Shown here: one piece after another, positions 42,800-51,923 of the stretch
Layout of the letters: the number at the start of each line of letters is the position of its first letter
How positions within the stretch are numbered: the first letter of the stretch is position 1
Source: Azotimanducus sp965220185
GTDB taxonomy: Bacteria > Pseudomonadota > Gammaproteobacteria > Pseudomonadales > Azotimanducaceae
Direction: 5' to 3'
NCBI GenBank assembly: GCA_965220185.1
Contig: OZ244807.1
Coordinates: 2,356,001 to 2,420,000 of the forward strand
Length of the DNA stretch: 64,000 nucleotides
Position numbers and translations under genes: made by a program
Notes under the pieces: generated by a model
What the model was told of the DNA's origin: nothing
Seen by the model: the letters and a program-made list of their open reading frames with translations, nothing else
Databases searched by the model: none

Positions 42800-44801
42800 C
42801 CTCGTGCAAGCCTTAAGCACCCGCATCGGTCGCGCTGGTCGCGTTGCCATCAGCACCATCCTGCTCTCCGCCTGCGGTGGCGGCGGCGGTGGCAGCGACA
42901 CGCCCACGGATCAAACCGCCGGGGTGACCACGCAGATGCCAGAACCGTCCGAACCCGTCATGGTCATTGACTCGGTCCCAGCAAGCGATGCGCGCGTGTC
43001 CGAAGATACCGGCGAGTTCACGATCGCCCATCTTGGCGCGAGCGATTGGCAGTACGACTATGACGGCGACTGCTCGCCCGATGGCCTCGCGGTTCGCAGG
43101 CAGCTCGTGGAGGTGAGCGAAGACACCCCCTACGCCGAAGTCGTCAATCATCGCTTGAGCTGTGCGCTTGAAGGCGGGCGTGACTACACGCTGCACGTTG
43201 ACATCGATACCGATGGCGCCGATGACGATGACAGCACGCAGCGCGCGAGCCTGAGCTTCTCAAGCGTGAGCGCAGAGGTGTCGGAAGGCGTAACGGTGCT
43301 TGAAAGCGTGGAGCGCTCGGTTGGCCTGATCAGAAGGCTCTATGAGAACTATGTGCGCAACGCTGCGCTCAACGAGTTTGAGAACGACATATTCGGCGCG
43401 CTCGGTGCCGAGGTCGTTGAGAGAATCGCGAAGGAAGCATGGGACGAAATCGGCGCCGACAAGGCGAACTTTGCCACGCTCTCGGAGCGCGTGACCTATC
43501 CGAGCCATAAGCCTGACGGCAGCGAAGCCGCGCTGTCGGGCATGATCGTCCGTCCGCGCATCGCCGACGAAGCCGGCTTCGTGCGCGGCGAACGCATCGT
43601 CGTACTGAGCCACAGCACTGGCTCGCACCCGAGCGACCTTGATGACCAAGACGTCTGGTACATGCTAGGCAACCTGCTCGCTAGCAGGGGCTATCTCGTG
43701 CTCGCCCCCGACAACTGGGGCAATGGCCAGACAAGGGCCGACGATGCGCCGGAGACCTATGTGATGGCGAGCCGCGTGGCCGCCAACAGCCTCGACATGA
43801 TCCAAGCGGCGCGCGCCGATGACCGATTCAAGGCGTTCATCGACCCAATGCAGCCGAGCAATCTTGCTGTGATTGGCTATTCGCAGGGCGGGCACAGCGG
43901 CATGGCGCTCTGGCTCGCACACGCGCTCAAAGCGCGCGACAGCAACATTCGCGAAGTCTATATCGGCGCAGGGCCCTATGATCCGCACAGGATGCTGCAA
44001 GGCGGTCTGCGCCGCATTGCGGGCGAATGCGGGGAAAACGACCCTTGGTGCGCCATCGACACGGATCGCCTTCTCTATTATGTGCAGCGCTGGACCTTGC
44101 CCGGCTATTCGGCCTATTTGAACACTGGCCTCGGGACGGCGGATGTCCTTGAGGAAGTCGATGCCGAAAACGAAGAGTTGAAGTTCACGGACGCATTCGT
44201 AAGCGGCTATCTTGCCGACCCGCCGCAGGCGAAGTTTGATCGCTTCAAGGCGCTCTTGCAGCTCAGTTCGTTCACGAACCTGCTCGATTTGACGGGCACG
44301 GTGCAAGCAACCAACACCCACTTTCACCTATTTCATGCCCGCAAGGATCGCGTTGTGCCGAGGCAGAACAGCGTTGACCTTAGGAACACGCTCATGTCCG
44401 CCTTTGAGGTCTCGCTGCACCAAGGCGAGTGCAACGGCGGCCTGTTCAATCGACTTGACGATCTCGACGAAACGGGCACAGTACATTCGATTTGCGCACT
44501 GGAAATGTTTGACCGCGTGATGAAGGACTTGCAGCCCGTCGGCGAAACGCAGATGGCGAGCGCTGCCGACAACGCGCGTGCCCGGCAGGCCGCAAGCGCC
44601 CCGTGGCGAGCGCTCGCCGAAGCGCGCGCAGCGCGGGCGCTCAGCAATGAAGCGAGCCTGTCCGAGTTTACGGCGCGCGTGCCCGCGAGCGAACGTGAGG
44701 CCATGGCAGCGCGTCTTCTGGCATTGGAAGCGCCAGCAGCAACCGCGCTCGGCAAGCGGCTCACGAGAAGCGCTGCCGACACTGGCAACGCCCCCGATTA
44801 A
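42774..44801 (+). CDS. alpha/beta-hydrolase lipoprotein
   Basis: A 675-residue protein with a lipobox LLSAC followed by a Gly-rich linker. An alpha/beta-hydrolase domain lies at ~230-600: VVLSHSTGSHPSDLDDQD, LVLAPDNWGNGQTRADDAPE, a nucleophile elbow IGYSQGGHSG (Ser ~369) and a FHARKDRVVPRQNS acid segment. It may be a dienelactone-hydrolase-like or lipase-type enzyme outside the cytoplasm. The C-terminal ~90 residues are Ala/Arg-rich and probably helical. It ends 30 bp before the tandem ATPase genes. Confidence 0.78.
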   Translation: MSNSGNLHSLVQALSTRIGRAGRVAISTILLSACGGGGGGSDTPTDQTAGVTTQMPEPSEPVMVIDSVPASDARVSEDTGEFTIAHLGASDWQYDYDGDCSPDGLAVRRQLVEVSEDTPYAEVVNHRLSCALEGGRDYTLHVDIDTDGADDDDSTQRASLSFSSVSAEVSEGVTVLESVERSVGLIRRLYENYVRNAALNEFENDIFGALGAEVVERIAKEAWDEIGADKANFATLSERVTYPSHKPDGSEAALSGMIVRPRIADEAGFVRGERIVVLSHSTGSHPSDLDDQDVWYMLGNLLASRGYLVLAPDNWGNGQTRADDAPETYVMASRVAANSLDMIQAARADDRFKAFIDPMQPSNLAVIGYSQGGHSGMALWLAHALKARDSNIREVYIGAGPYDPHRMLQGGLRRIAGECGENDPWCAIDTDRLLYYVQRWTLPGYSAYLNTGLGTADVLEEVDAENEELKFTDAFVSGYLADPPQAKFDRFKALLQLSSFTNLLDLTGTVQATNTHFHLFHARKDRVVPRQNSVDLRNTLMSAFEVSLHQGECNGGLFNRLDDLDETGTVHSICALEMFDRVMKDLQPVGETQMASAADNARARQAASAPWRALAEARAARALSNEASLSEFTARVPASEREAMAARLLALEAPAATALGKRLTRSAADTGNAPD

Positions 44802-44831
44802 GTGCGCGATGAAAGCTGCTAGGCTATACAA

Positions 44832-46388
44832 ATGGCAGCGCAAAGGCTTCCCATAGGCATTCAGACTTTTCGCGAGATTCGCGAGGAAGGCTACTACTAC
44901 GTCGACAAGACCGAGCACATACGCAAGCTGGCCGAGGGCGCGAAGCACTACTTCCTGTCGCGGCCGCGGCGCTTCGGCAAGAGCCTGCTGCTCGACACCA
45001 TCAAGGAGCTGTTCGAGGGCAGCGAGCCGCTCTTTGAAGGGTTGGCTATTCACAGGCACTGGGACTGGTCGGTCAAGTCCCCTGTGGTGAAGCTCGACTT
45101 CGGACGCGGCGACTTCACAACCCCCGGCTACCTGCATCAGACAGTGATGGCGCAGCTTGAGCGGGCGGAGCACGCCTTCGGAATCGACCGCGGCGACGAG
45201 CAATTCTCCGCCGAGCGCCTTGCGCACCTGCTCGAAGCCCTGCACGCAAAGCACAGCCAGCGAGCCGTCGTGCTCGTCGACGAGTACGACAAGCCGATAC
45301 TTGACGCACTGGAGTCTTCCGAACTGGCGGTCGCGCACAGGAACTACCTGCGCGGTCTCTACGCCACCTTCAAGTCCTGTGACGCGAACATCAAGTTCTG
45401 CCTGCTCACGGGCGTCAGCAAGTTCTCGAAGGTGAGCCTGTTCTCCGGCGTGAACAACCTCATGGACATCACCCTCGACCCCCGCTACGCGACCATCTGC
45501 GGCTACACGGAGAACGACCTCGACGCCGTGTTCGGCGCCGGAATGGCGGGGCTCGACCGGGCGCGCGTCCGCGACTGGTACAACGGCTACTGCTGGCGCG
45601 GCGGGACGCGCGTCTACAACCCCTTCGACATCCTCCTGCTGCTCGACAGGCGGGAGTTCAGCCCCTGGTGGTTCGAGACCGGCACCCCGGCGTTCCTCGT
45701 CAGCCTGCTCACCGAGCGCCGCGTCCCCTCGCTCGCCCTCGACAGCATGATCGCCGGCGACGCCCTGCTCTCCAAGTTCGACGTGGACGAGATCGCCACC
45801 GAGGCCCTGCTCTTCCAGACCGGCTACCTCACCATCGCCGCCGAAGAGAACCACGACGACACCCGCTTCTACCGACTCGGCTACCCGAACCGCGAGGTCC
45901 GCCAAGGACTGAACGAAAGCCTGCTCGCTTGGATGGTACGCGACCACTCGCGCCGCGAGCCCAATAGCGTAAAACTGACTCCCTTACTCATCGCCGAGGA
46001 CTTCCAAGGCCTTGAGACGCTGATCGGTGCCTTCTACGCGAGCATCCCCTCGGAATGGCTCAGCAACAACGCCATCGCCAACTACGAGGGCTACTACGCC
46101 AGCGTCTTCTACTCCTACTTCGCCGCCACCGGCCTCGACATCACCGTCGAGGACAGCAGCATGAGGGGACGCGCCGACATGTGCGTGCGCGCCGGCGGCA
46201 GCGTGTTCCTGTTCGAGTTCAAGGTGGTCGAGCAGGCCGGCAAAGGCTCGGCCATGGCGCAGCTACGCGCGAAAGGCTACGCGGACAAGTACGCCGGGTC
46301 GGGCGGGACGGTGCACCTGGTCGGCGTCGAGTTCAGCAGCGAAGCGCGGAGCGTGGTCGGCTTCGAAGTTGAATCGGTGGGCCAATGA
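44832..46388 (+). CDS. AAA-ATPase-like / PD-(D/E)XK nuclease protein, tandem copy 1
   Basis: A 518-residue member of the family pairing AAA-ATPase_like (PF09820-type) with a C-terminal PD-(D/E)XK nuclease (PF08011/DUF1703-type). The N-terminus LPIGIQTFREIREEGYYYVD is followed by RPRRFGKSLLLDTIKELFEG (P-loop-like GKS) and Walker B VVLVDEYDKPILD. The nuclease core is GRADMCV (Asp), FLFEFKVVE (Glu-x-Lys) and MAQLRAKGYADKY. Function is not established; a defence or element-linked role is often proposed. Overlaps copy 2 by ATGA. Confidence 0.88.
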   Translation: MAAQRLPIGIQTFREIREEGYYYVDKTEHIRKLAEGAKHYFLSRPRRFGKSLLLDTIKELFEGSEPLFEGLAIHRHWDWSVKSPVVKLDFGRGDFTTPGYLHQTVMAQLERAEHAFGIDRGDEQFSAERLAHLLEALHAKHSQRAVVLVDEYDKPILDALESSELAVAHRNYLRGLYATFKSCDANIKFCLLTGVSKFSKVSLFSGVNNLMDITLDPRYATICGYTENDLDAVFGAGMAGLDRARVRDWYNGYCWRGGTRVYNPFDILLLLDRREFSPWWFETGTPAFLVSLLTERRVPSLALDSMIAGDALLSKFDVDEIATEALLFQTGYLTIAAEENHDDTRFYRLGYPNREVRQGLNESLLAWMVRDHSRREPNSVKLTPLLIAEDFQGLETLIGAFYASIPSEWLSNNAIANYEGYYASVFYSYFAATGLDITVEDSSMRGRADMCVRAGGSVFLFEFKVVEQAGKGSAMAQLRAKGYADKYAGSGGTVHLVGVEFSSEARSVVGFEVESVGQ

Positions 46389-47938
46389 CCAGCCTCAGGC
46401 TACCAATCGGCATCCAGACCTTTCGCAAGATCCGAGAGGAAGGCTACTGCTACGTCGACAAGACCGAGCACATCCGCAACCTAGTTGAAGGAGCGACACA
46501 TTATTTCCTGTCGCGGCCGCGGCGCTTCGGCAAGAGCCTGCTGCTCGACACCATCAAGGAGCTGTTCGAGGGCAGCGAGCCGCTTTTCAGGGGGCTGGCC
46601 ATCCACGACCACTGGGACTGGTCGGCCAAGTCCCCCGCCGTGCGATTGAGCTTTGCGACTGGCTATTTCAAGGAGCAGGGCGGGCTGCAGGCGCAGGTCT
46701 CAGACCAGCTCATCGCCCTTGAGGACAACGCGGGCATCGCCCCCCGCCACAGCACGCTCGGCGCCCGGCTGCTCCATGTGATCAGGGAACTGCACCGCGA
46801 AGCTGGCGAGCGCGTCGTGCTGCTCATCGACGAGTACGACAAGCCCATACTCGACGCGCTCGATGCGCCCGAAGTCGCGAGGCAGAACCGCGACATGCTG
46901 CGAAGCGTCTACTCGGTCATCAAGGACGCCGACGAGCACCTGCGCTTCTCGTTCCTCACGGGCGTCAGCAAGTTCTCGAAGGTGAGCCTGTTCTCGGGGG
47001 TGAACAACCTCGTGGACATCACGCTCGACCCCCGGCATTCAACGATTTGCGGCTACACCGAAGCGGATCTGGACGCCGTGTTCGGCGCCGGAATGGCGGG
47101 GCTCGACCGGGCGCGCGTCCGCGACTGGTACAACGGCTACTGCTGGCGCGGCGGGACGCGCGTCTACAACCCCTTCGACATCCTCCTGCTGCTCGACAGG
47201 AGGGAGTTCAGCCCCTGGTGGTTCGAGACCGGCACCCCGGCGTTCCTCGTCAGCCTGCTCACCGAGCGCGGCGTCCCCTCGCTCGCCCTCGACAGCATGA
47301 TCGCCGGCGACGCCCTGCTCTCCAAGTTCGACGTGGACGAGATCGCCACCGAGGCCCTGCTCTTCCAGACCGGCTACTTGACAATCACAGGCGAAGCAGA
47401 CCAGCTTGGCAAGCGGTTCTACCAGCTTGGCTTCCCGAACCTTGAAGTCCGCCAGGGGCTCAACGACCACCTGCTCGCCTGGATGGTGCGCGATCATTCA
47501 CACCGCGAGGCCAACAGCGCCAGGCTCCTGCCCCTGCTCGCCGCCGAAGACTTCAAAGGGCTTGAGGCGCTCATCAGCGCCTTCTACGCCAGCATCCCCT
47601 CGGAGTGGCTCAGCAACAACGCCATCGCCGACTACGAGGGCTACTACGCCAGCGTCTTCTACTCCTACTTCGCCGCCACCGGACTCGACATCACCGTCGA
47701 GGACAGCAGCATGAGGGGACGCGCCGACATGTGCGTGCGCACCGGCGGCAGCGTGTTCCTGTTCGAGTTCAAGGTGGTCGAGCAGGCCGGCAGGGGCTCG
47801 GCCATGGCGCAGCTGCGCGCGAAGGGGTACGCCGACAAGTACGCGAGCGCGGACGGCAAGGTGCACCTGGTCGGCGTGGAGTTCAGCAGCGAGGCGCGGA
47901 GCGTGGTCGGCTTCGAAGTCGAATCGGTGGGCCAATGA
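46385..47938 (+). CDS. AAA-ATPase-like / PD-(D/E)XK nuclease protein, tandem copy 2
   Basis: A 517-residue paralogue of copies 1 and 3 with the same P-loop RRFGKS, DEYDKPILD and FEFK nuclease motifs. Residues ~65-185 match copy 3 almost exactly but differ from copy 1. Conversely DITLDPRHSTICGYTEADLD and LTITGEADQLGKRFYQLGFP are unique to copy 2, where 1 and 3 agree. The start overlaps the stop of copy 1 (ATGA), and its stop overlaps copy 3. Confidence 0.88.
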   Translation: MTSLRLPIGIQTFRKIREEGYCYVDKTEHIRNLVEGATHYFLSRPRRFGKSLLLDTIKELFEGSEPLFRGLAIHDHWDWSAKSPAVRLSFATGYFKEQGGLQAQVSDQLIALEDNAGIAPRHSTLGARLLHVIRELHREAGERVVLLIDEYDKPILDALDAPEVARQNRDMLRSVYSVIKDADEHLRFSFLTGVSKFSKVSLFSGVNNLVDITLDPRHSTICGYTEADLDAVFGAGMAGLDRARVRDWYNGYCWRGGTRVYNPFDILLLLDRREFSPWWFETGTPAFLVSLLTERGVPSLALDSMIAGDALLSKFDVDEIATEALLFQTGYLTITGEADQLGKRFYQLGFPNLEVRQGLNDHLLAWMVRDHSHREANSARLLPLLAAEDFKGLEALISAFYASIPSEWLSNNAIADYEGYYASVFYSYFAATGLDITVEDSSMRGRADMCVRTGGSVFLFEFKVVEQAGRGSAMAQLRAKGYADKYASADGKVHLVGVEFSSEARSVVGFEVESVGQ

Positions 47939-49482
47939 CCCGCCTCAGGCTTCCCATAGGCATCCAGACCTTTCGCGAGATCCGAGAGGAAGGCTACTGC
48001 TACGTCGACAAGACCGAGCACATCCGCAAGCTGACCGAGGGCGCGAAGCACTATTTCCTGTCGCGGCCGCGGCGCTTCGGCAAGAGCCTGCTGCTCGACA
48101 CCATCAAGGAGCTGTTCGAGGGCAGCGAGCCGCTTTTCGAGGGGCTGGCCATCCACGACCACTGGGACTGGTCGGCCAAGTCCCCCGCCGTGCGATTGAG
48201 CTTTGCGACTGGCTATTTCAAGGAGCAGGGCGGACTGCAGGCGCAGGTCTCAGACCAGCTCATCGCCCTTGAGGACAACGCGGGCATCGCCCCCCGCCAC
48301 AGCACGCTCGGCGCCCGGCTGCTCCATGTGATCAGGGAACTGCACCGCGAAGCCGGCCATCGCGTCGTGCTGCTCATCGACGAGTACGACAAGCCCATAC
48401 TCGACGCGCTCGATGCGCCCGAAGTCGCGAGGCAGAACCGCGACATGCTGCGAAGCGTCTACTCGGTCATCAAGGACGCCGACGAGCACCTGCGCTTCTC
48501 GTTCCTCACGGGCGTCAGCAAGTTCTCGAAGGTGAGCCTGTTCTCCGGCGTGAACAACCTCATGGACATCACCCTCGACCCCCGCTACGCGACCATCTGC
48601 GGCTACACGGAGAACGACCTCGACGCCGTGTTCGGCGCCGGAATGGCGGGGCTCGACCGGGCGCGCGTCCGCGACTGGTACAACGGCTACTGCTGGCGCG
48701 GCGGGACGCGCGTCTACAACCCCTTCGACATCCTCCTGCTGCTCGACAGGCGGGAGTTCAGCCCCTGGTGGTTCGAGACCGGCACCCCGGCGTTCCTCGT
48801 CAGCCTGCTCACCGAGCGCGGCGTCCCCTCGCTCGCCCTCGACAGCATGATCGCCGGCGACGCCCTGCTCTCCAAGTTCGACGTGGACGAGATCGCCACC
48901 GAGGCCCTGCTCTTCCAGACCGGCTACCTCACCATCGCCGCCGAAGAGAACCACGACGACACCCGCTTCTACCGACTCGGCTACCCGAACCGCGAGGTCC
49001 GCCAAGGACTCAACGACCACCTGCTCGCCTGGATGGTCAGGAACCAGTCCGGCCGCGAGGCGAACCGCGCCAGGCTCCTGCCGCTGCTCGCCGCCGAAGA
49101 CTTCAAAGGGCTTGAGGCGCTCATCAGCGCCTTCTACGCCAGCATCCCCTCGGAGTGGCTCAGCAACAACGCCATCGCCGACTACGAGGGCTACTACGCC
49201 AGCGTCTTCTACTCCTACTTCGCCGCCACCGGACTCGACATCACCGTCGAGGACAGCAGCATGAGGGGACGCGCCGACATGTGCGTGCGCACCGGCGGCA
49301 GCGTGTTCCTGTTCGAGTTCAAGGTGGTCGAGCAGGCCGGCAGGGGCTCGGCCATGGCGCAGCTGCGCGCGAAGGGGTACGCCGACAAGTACGCGAGCGC
49401 GGACGGCAAGGTGCACCTGGTCGGCGTGGAGTTCAGCAGCGAGGCGCGGAGCGTGGTCGGCTTCGAAGTCGCCGACGCGTGA
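47935..49482 (+). CDS. AAA-ATPase-like / PD-(D/E)XK nuclease protein, tandem copy 3
   Basis: A 515-residue paralogue; the ATG at 47935 overlaps the stop of copy 2 and gives MTRLRLPIGIQTFREIRE. It is a mosaic: the first ~185 residues follow copy 2, the middle (LMDITLDPRYATICGYTEND and LTIAAEENHDDTRFYRLGYP) follows copy 1, and the nuclease end follows copy 2 again. It ends VGFEVADA instead of VGFEVESVGQ. All motifs are intact. Confidence 0.88.
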   Translation: MTRLRLPIGIQTFREIREEGYCYVDKTEHIRKLTEGAKHYFLSRPRRFGKSLLLDTIKELFEGSEPLFEGLAIHDHWDWSAKSPAVRLSFATGYFKEQGGLQAQVSDQLIALEDNAGIAPRHSTLGARLLHVIRELHREAGHRVVLLIDEYDKPILDALDAPEVARQNRDMLRSVYSVIKDADEHLRFSFLTGVSKFSKVSLFSGVNNLMDITLDPRYATICGYTENDLDAVFGAGMAGLDRARVRDWYNGYCWRGGTRVYNPFDILLLLDRREFSPWWFETGTPAFLVSLLTERGVPSLALDSMIAGDALLSKFDVDEIATEALLFQTGYLTIAAEENHDDTRFYRLGYPNREVRQGLNDHLLAWMVRNQSGREANRARLLPLLAAEDFKGLEALISAFYASIPSEWLSNNAIADYEGYYASVFYSYFAATGLDITVEDSSMRGRADMCVRTGGSVFLFEFKVVEQAGRGSAMAQLRAKGYADKYASADGKVHLVGVEFSSEARSVVGFEVADA

Positions 49483-49487
49483 TTCAC

Positions 49488-50462
49488 TTACTTGCCAAGA
49501 TACAGCCTTGATGCCGCCTGAAGTGCCTCGCTCACTTCACGCACCAACGCATCGGGCGACTCGACGCGAACATGCTGACCATGTCGCAGAATCTCGCCCA
49601 TGAGTTCCCGGGAATCCGAATACGGAACAACAAGCTCGTAGCAGCCATCATCTAAAAAGCGCCCCTGCTGATCAGGATGCCACGTCTCTTCCGAAACCCA
49701 CTCGGCGCGACCTGCCGAGAAAACGAGTTTGGCATGTGCTATCGCTTCGCCAGCGAAAAGCCCGTAGCCCTGCATCAGCGCCTCGTCAAGCATGTCCGCG
49801 TCCACATCTCGCGCAGCCTCGCTTGCGATGACCAGGTCGCGCATTCGGTCAAGCGCAAACGTCCGCAAGGCATCTTTGCGCTCATCCCACGCATCCAAGT
49901 ACCAGTGATCCTTGTAGTGAACAAGGCGCTGAGGCGAGGTCTCGCGAAGCGCCTCCACCCCGTCGCTTCGGTTGCGATATTGAAACCATAGCTGGCGACG
50001 TTCGATCAGCGATTGCGCCACCAATTCAAATGTCCTGCTCGGCAGCTTGCGGGTATGCGACGGAAGCACTCGGAAACGCTCGCGCGGAAACGTCTGCGAC
50101 GGCTTGACAGTGCTCTTATCGAGAAGCGCAGCGAGCTTCTCCCGCAATGCTGCCACGCGATCATCAAGCACACCCGGCTGCAGGCGGGCGATGAGATTGT
50201 CCATGACCAGAAGCGCCTCAATCTCTTGCGCACGGAACCACGTGCCGGGAAGCTCGAAATCTTGGTTGTCTTTAGCGTACACATAGCCCTGCCCCCGCCT
50301 ATTCTCGATTGGTGCGCCAAAGCGTTCGCGAAGCGTCTCGATGGTGCGAAAGAGCGTCGAGCGAGAGCACTCAAGTTCGAGCATGAGGGTCGGTTCGGAG
50401 ACAGGATAGCGGCGCGATTTGAGGATTTGGTCGAGATGGTAGATGTTGTCGAGGGTGGACAT
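49488..50462 (-). CDS. WYL-domain transcriptional regulator (YafY-like)
   Basis: A 324-residue protein. It has an N-terminal winged helix-turn-helix (LDQILKSRRYPVSEPTLMLE, SRSTLFRTIETLRE), a WYL domain in the middle (LWFQYRNRSDG, RLVHYKDHWYLDAWDERKDALRTFALDRM) and a C-terminal WCX region. WYL regulators sense nucleic-acid or nucleotide ligands and are frequent in phage-defence and CRISPR loci. It is convergent with the third ATPase gene, 2 kb from cas3. Targets are unknown. Confidence 0.9.
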   Translation of the reverse strand: MSTLDNIYHLDQILKSRRYPVSEPTLMLELECSRSTLFRTIETLRERFGAPIENRRGQGYVYAKDNQDFELPGTWFRAQEIEALLVMDNLIARLQPGVLDDRVAALREKLAALLDKSTVKPSQTFPRERFRVLPSHTRKLPSRTFELVAQSLIERRQLWFQYRNRSDGVEALRETSPQRLVHYKDHWYLDAWDERKDALRTFALDRMRDLVIASEAARDVDADMLDEALMQGYGLFAGEAIAHAKLVFSAGRAEWVSEETWHPDQQGRFLDDGCYELVVPYSDSRELMGEILRHGQHVRVESPDALVREVSEALQAASRLYLGK

Positions 50463-50654
50463 GGGCAGTAACGGGACACGGGCGAGTTATTTTGGCGCAT
50501 TCTGTCGATCAGTCCTACATTTTGAGATTATTGGGGATTAGATTTGTTGTTCGATACTTGGGCATGATGGCTTCAAGCGACCTCGGTCACCAAGTGCTCA
50601 GGTATCGGATACACTGCGCTTCGAGCATCAAGCAACTAGGCGGGGAACCCGACA

Positions 50655-50864
50655 ATGGCGGAACCGGACTGGAAGGGGGCCATCCGACGATGGAGAAATC
50701 TCTCCCTAGAGGAGCGTCAGAGGCGACACATAGCAGCGATTCCGAGCCACGTCGCAAACTCTATGGCGATGGAAGGCGAGCCCATCGACGAAGAGTGGAT
50801 TCGCCAAAGACTCGCACAACGCATGACGCAACTCGATATATCGAAACCGAATTTGGCATCCTGA
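50655..50864 (+). CDS. small Fic-inhibitory antitoxin-like protein
   Basis: A 69-residue protein. It contains SHVANSMAMEGEPIDEEWIR, whose SMAMEG fits the (S/T)xxxE(G/N) motif of Fic-inhibiting helices and aligns by eye with VbhA-type antitoxins. It overlaps the following Fic frame. It could be a separate class I antitoxin, or the N-terminus of one Fic gene now split by a frameshift. Confidence 0.6.
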   Translation: MAEPDWKGAIRRWRNLSLEERQRRHIAAIPSHVANSMAMEGEPIDEEWIRQRLAQRMTQLDISKPNLAS

Positions 50865-51400
50865 CTTACCAAGAGCTTGCGCCGCTTCTTGCGGAACGGG
50901 TCAGCTTCACCGAACTCGACATAGCTCGGCGAAAGTTTGCAGCGCTTCCTGTCGAGCAGCTGTTATTAGAGCTGCATCAGCGGATTTGTGAAGACCTCGT
51001 GCCAGACATCGCTGGTCGGTGGCGAGTCAAAGAAGTCCAAGTTGGCCTTCATATTCCTCCGCCGCACTGGCGCGTGCCGGTTCTGATGCGCGAATTCGCC
51101 GCCGACCTCGAAACCCGATTAGCGAGCTCCGGCGTAGAACAGTTCGATCAGACAACAATAGACTTGGCCTTCGCCGAAGGTCGTTTTCTTTATATCCATC
51201 CCTTTGAAGACTTCAACGGCCGAATCACGCGGCTTTTCTTGTTTGAACTGCTGCACAGATTGGATCTGCCGATTATGGACACAGCGACCCGAACGCGAGA
51301 CGAGAAGGACCATTATCTTGAAGCGCTGGGCGCCTATGATCGAAATGACCCAAGACCGCTTGTAGCGGTATGGAAACGTAGGATTGCGATGGCTGCGTGA
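50795..51400 (+). CDS. Fic-domain protein
   Basis: About 201 residues from a GTG at 50795, in a different frame from the upstream small protein. The Fic core is GRFLYIHPFEDFNGRITRLF, close to HPFxxGNGR but with Phe in place of the first Gly, preceded by IAGRWRVKEVQVGLHIPPPH, a flap region. Fic enzymes transfer AMP to target hydroxyls. The open frame extends further 5' but the sequence there is not Fic-like. The start is uncertain; a one-base frameshift joining both parts would give a single ~245-residue Fic. Confidence 0.7.
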   Translation: MDSPKTRTTHDATRYIETEFGILTYQELAPLLAERVSFTELDIARRKFAALPVEQLLLELHQRICEDLVPDIAGRWRVKEVQVGLHIPPPHWRVPVLMREFAADLETRLASSGVEQFDQTTIDLAFAEGRFLYIHPFEDFNGRITRLFLFELLHRLDLPIMDTATRTRDEKDHYLEALGAYDRNDPRPLVAVWKRRIAMAA

Positions 51401-51535
51401 TGGCTGTTCGTGCTCCCGACTTGGGCGGTTGTACTCGGGCACTTTTGGCGTTTCACTTGAGAGCAATTGGATCGTAGTGCAGCTGGAATCTAAGAAGTTC
51501 CCTAAATACCAGCAGGAACGCAGAAGATAAGGTCA

Positions 51536-51923
51536 TCAGGGCGCGGCGACCCGGGGCGAGTGGTCCGCAGCCGCCACAATAAAGCGACGGTCGAACGTGA
51601 GCATCGCATCGCAACCAGCAGCGGCGCCAAGATGCAGCGCATCTGCGAAATCCATGCCTTTCTCCGCCCGGTCGAGCGCCTCCATGAGCATGCGTGGATT
51701 CTCAGCAGAAATTGCTTGGCAGACCCAAGAAGGCTCTTAGGGCATTTGCGACCGCATCGCGGTTAAATCCATAGACGCCGCGCAGCACCCAAGCGCTCTC
51801 CAGAACAACCGTCGTGCTTACAAAGACGCTCCCCGAATCAATAACTGCCTTTGCTCTTGCCGACTGTTTCGCGTCGTCTCCGGTCAGGTAGCGGACGACG
51901 ACATTGGTGTCAATTGCCCTCAT
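51536..51923 (-). pseudogene. VapC-type PIN toxin with a frameshift
   Basis: From ATG at 51923: MRAIDTNVVVRYLTGDDAKQ, then FVSTTVVLESAWVLRGVYGF up to LRAFLGLPSNFC and stop. Shifting one base at this point gives SAENPRMLMEALDRAEKGMD, then FADALHLGAAAGC and MLTFDRRFIVAAA to a TGA at 51536, the expected rest of a PIN toxin. Total ~129 codons, normal for VapC. As read the toxin is broken. It overlaps the antitoxin by 14 bp. Confidence 0.8.

Larger units (their letters stand above)
44832..49482 (+). repeat. tandem triplication of a ~1.55-kb gene
   Basis: Three head-to-tail copies with a period of about 1550 bp. Blocks of several hundred bases, such as the one starting GACGCCGTGTTCGGCGCCGG at 45524, 47069 and 48625, are nearly identical in all three, while other blocks agree only pairwise. 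That pattern indicates gene conversion or unequal crossing-over after duplication. Confidence 0.9.

Noticed and set aside
44328..45947. A 539-codon minus-strand open frame antisense to the first ATPase gene
   Set aside because: Its protein is a low-complexity V/G/E/A-rich shadow caused by strong third-position GC in the sense gene; the sense frame has clear ATPase and nuclease motifs.
48250..49416. A 388-codon minus-strand frame antisense to the third ATPase copy
   Set aside because: Same codon-bias shadow, repeated wherever the sense gene is repeated.
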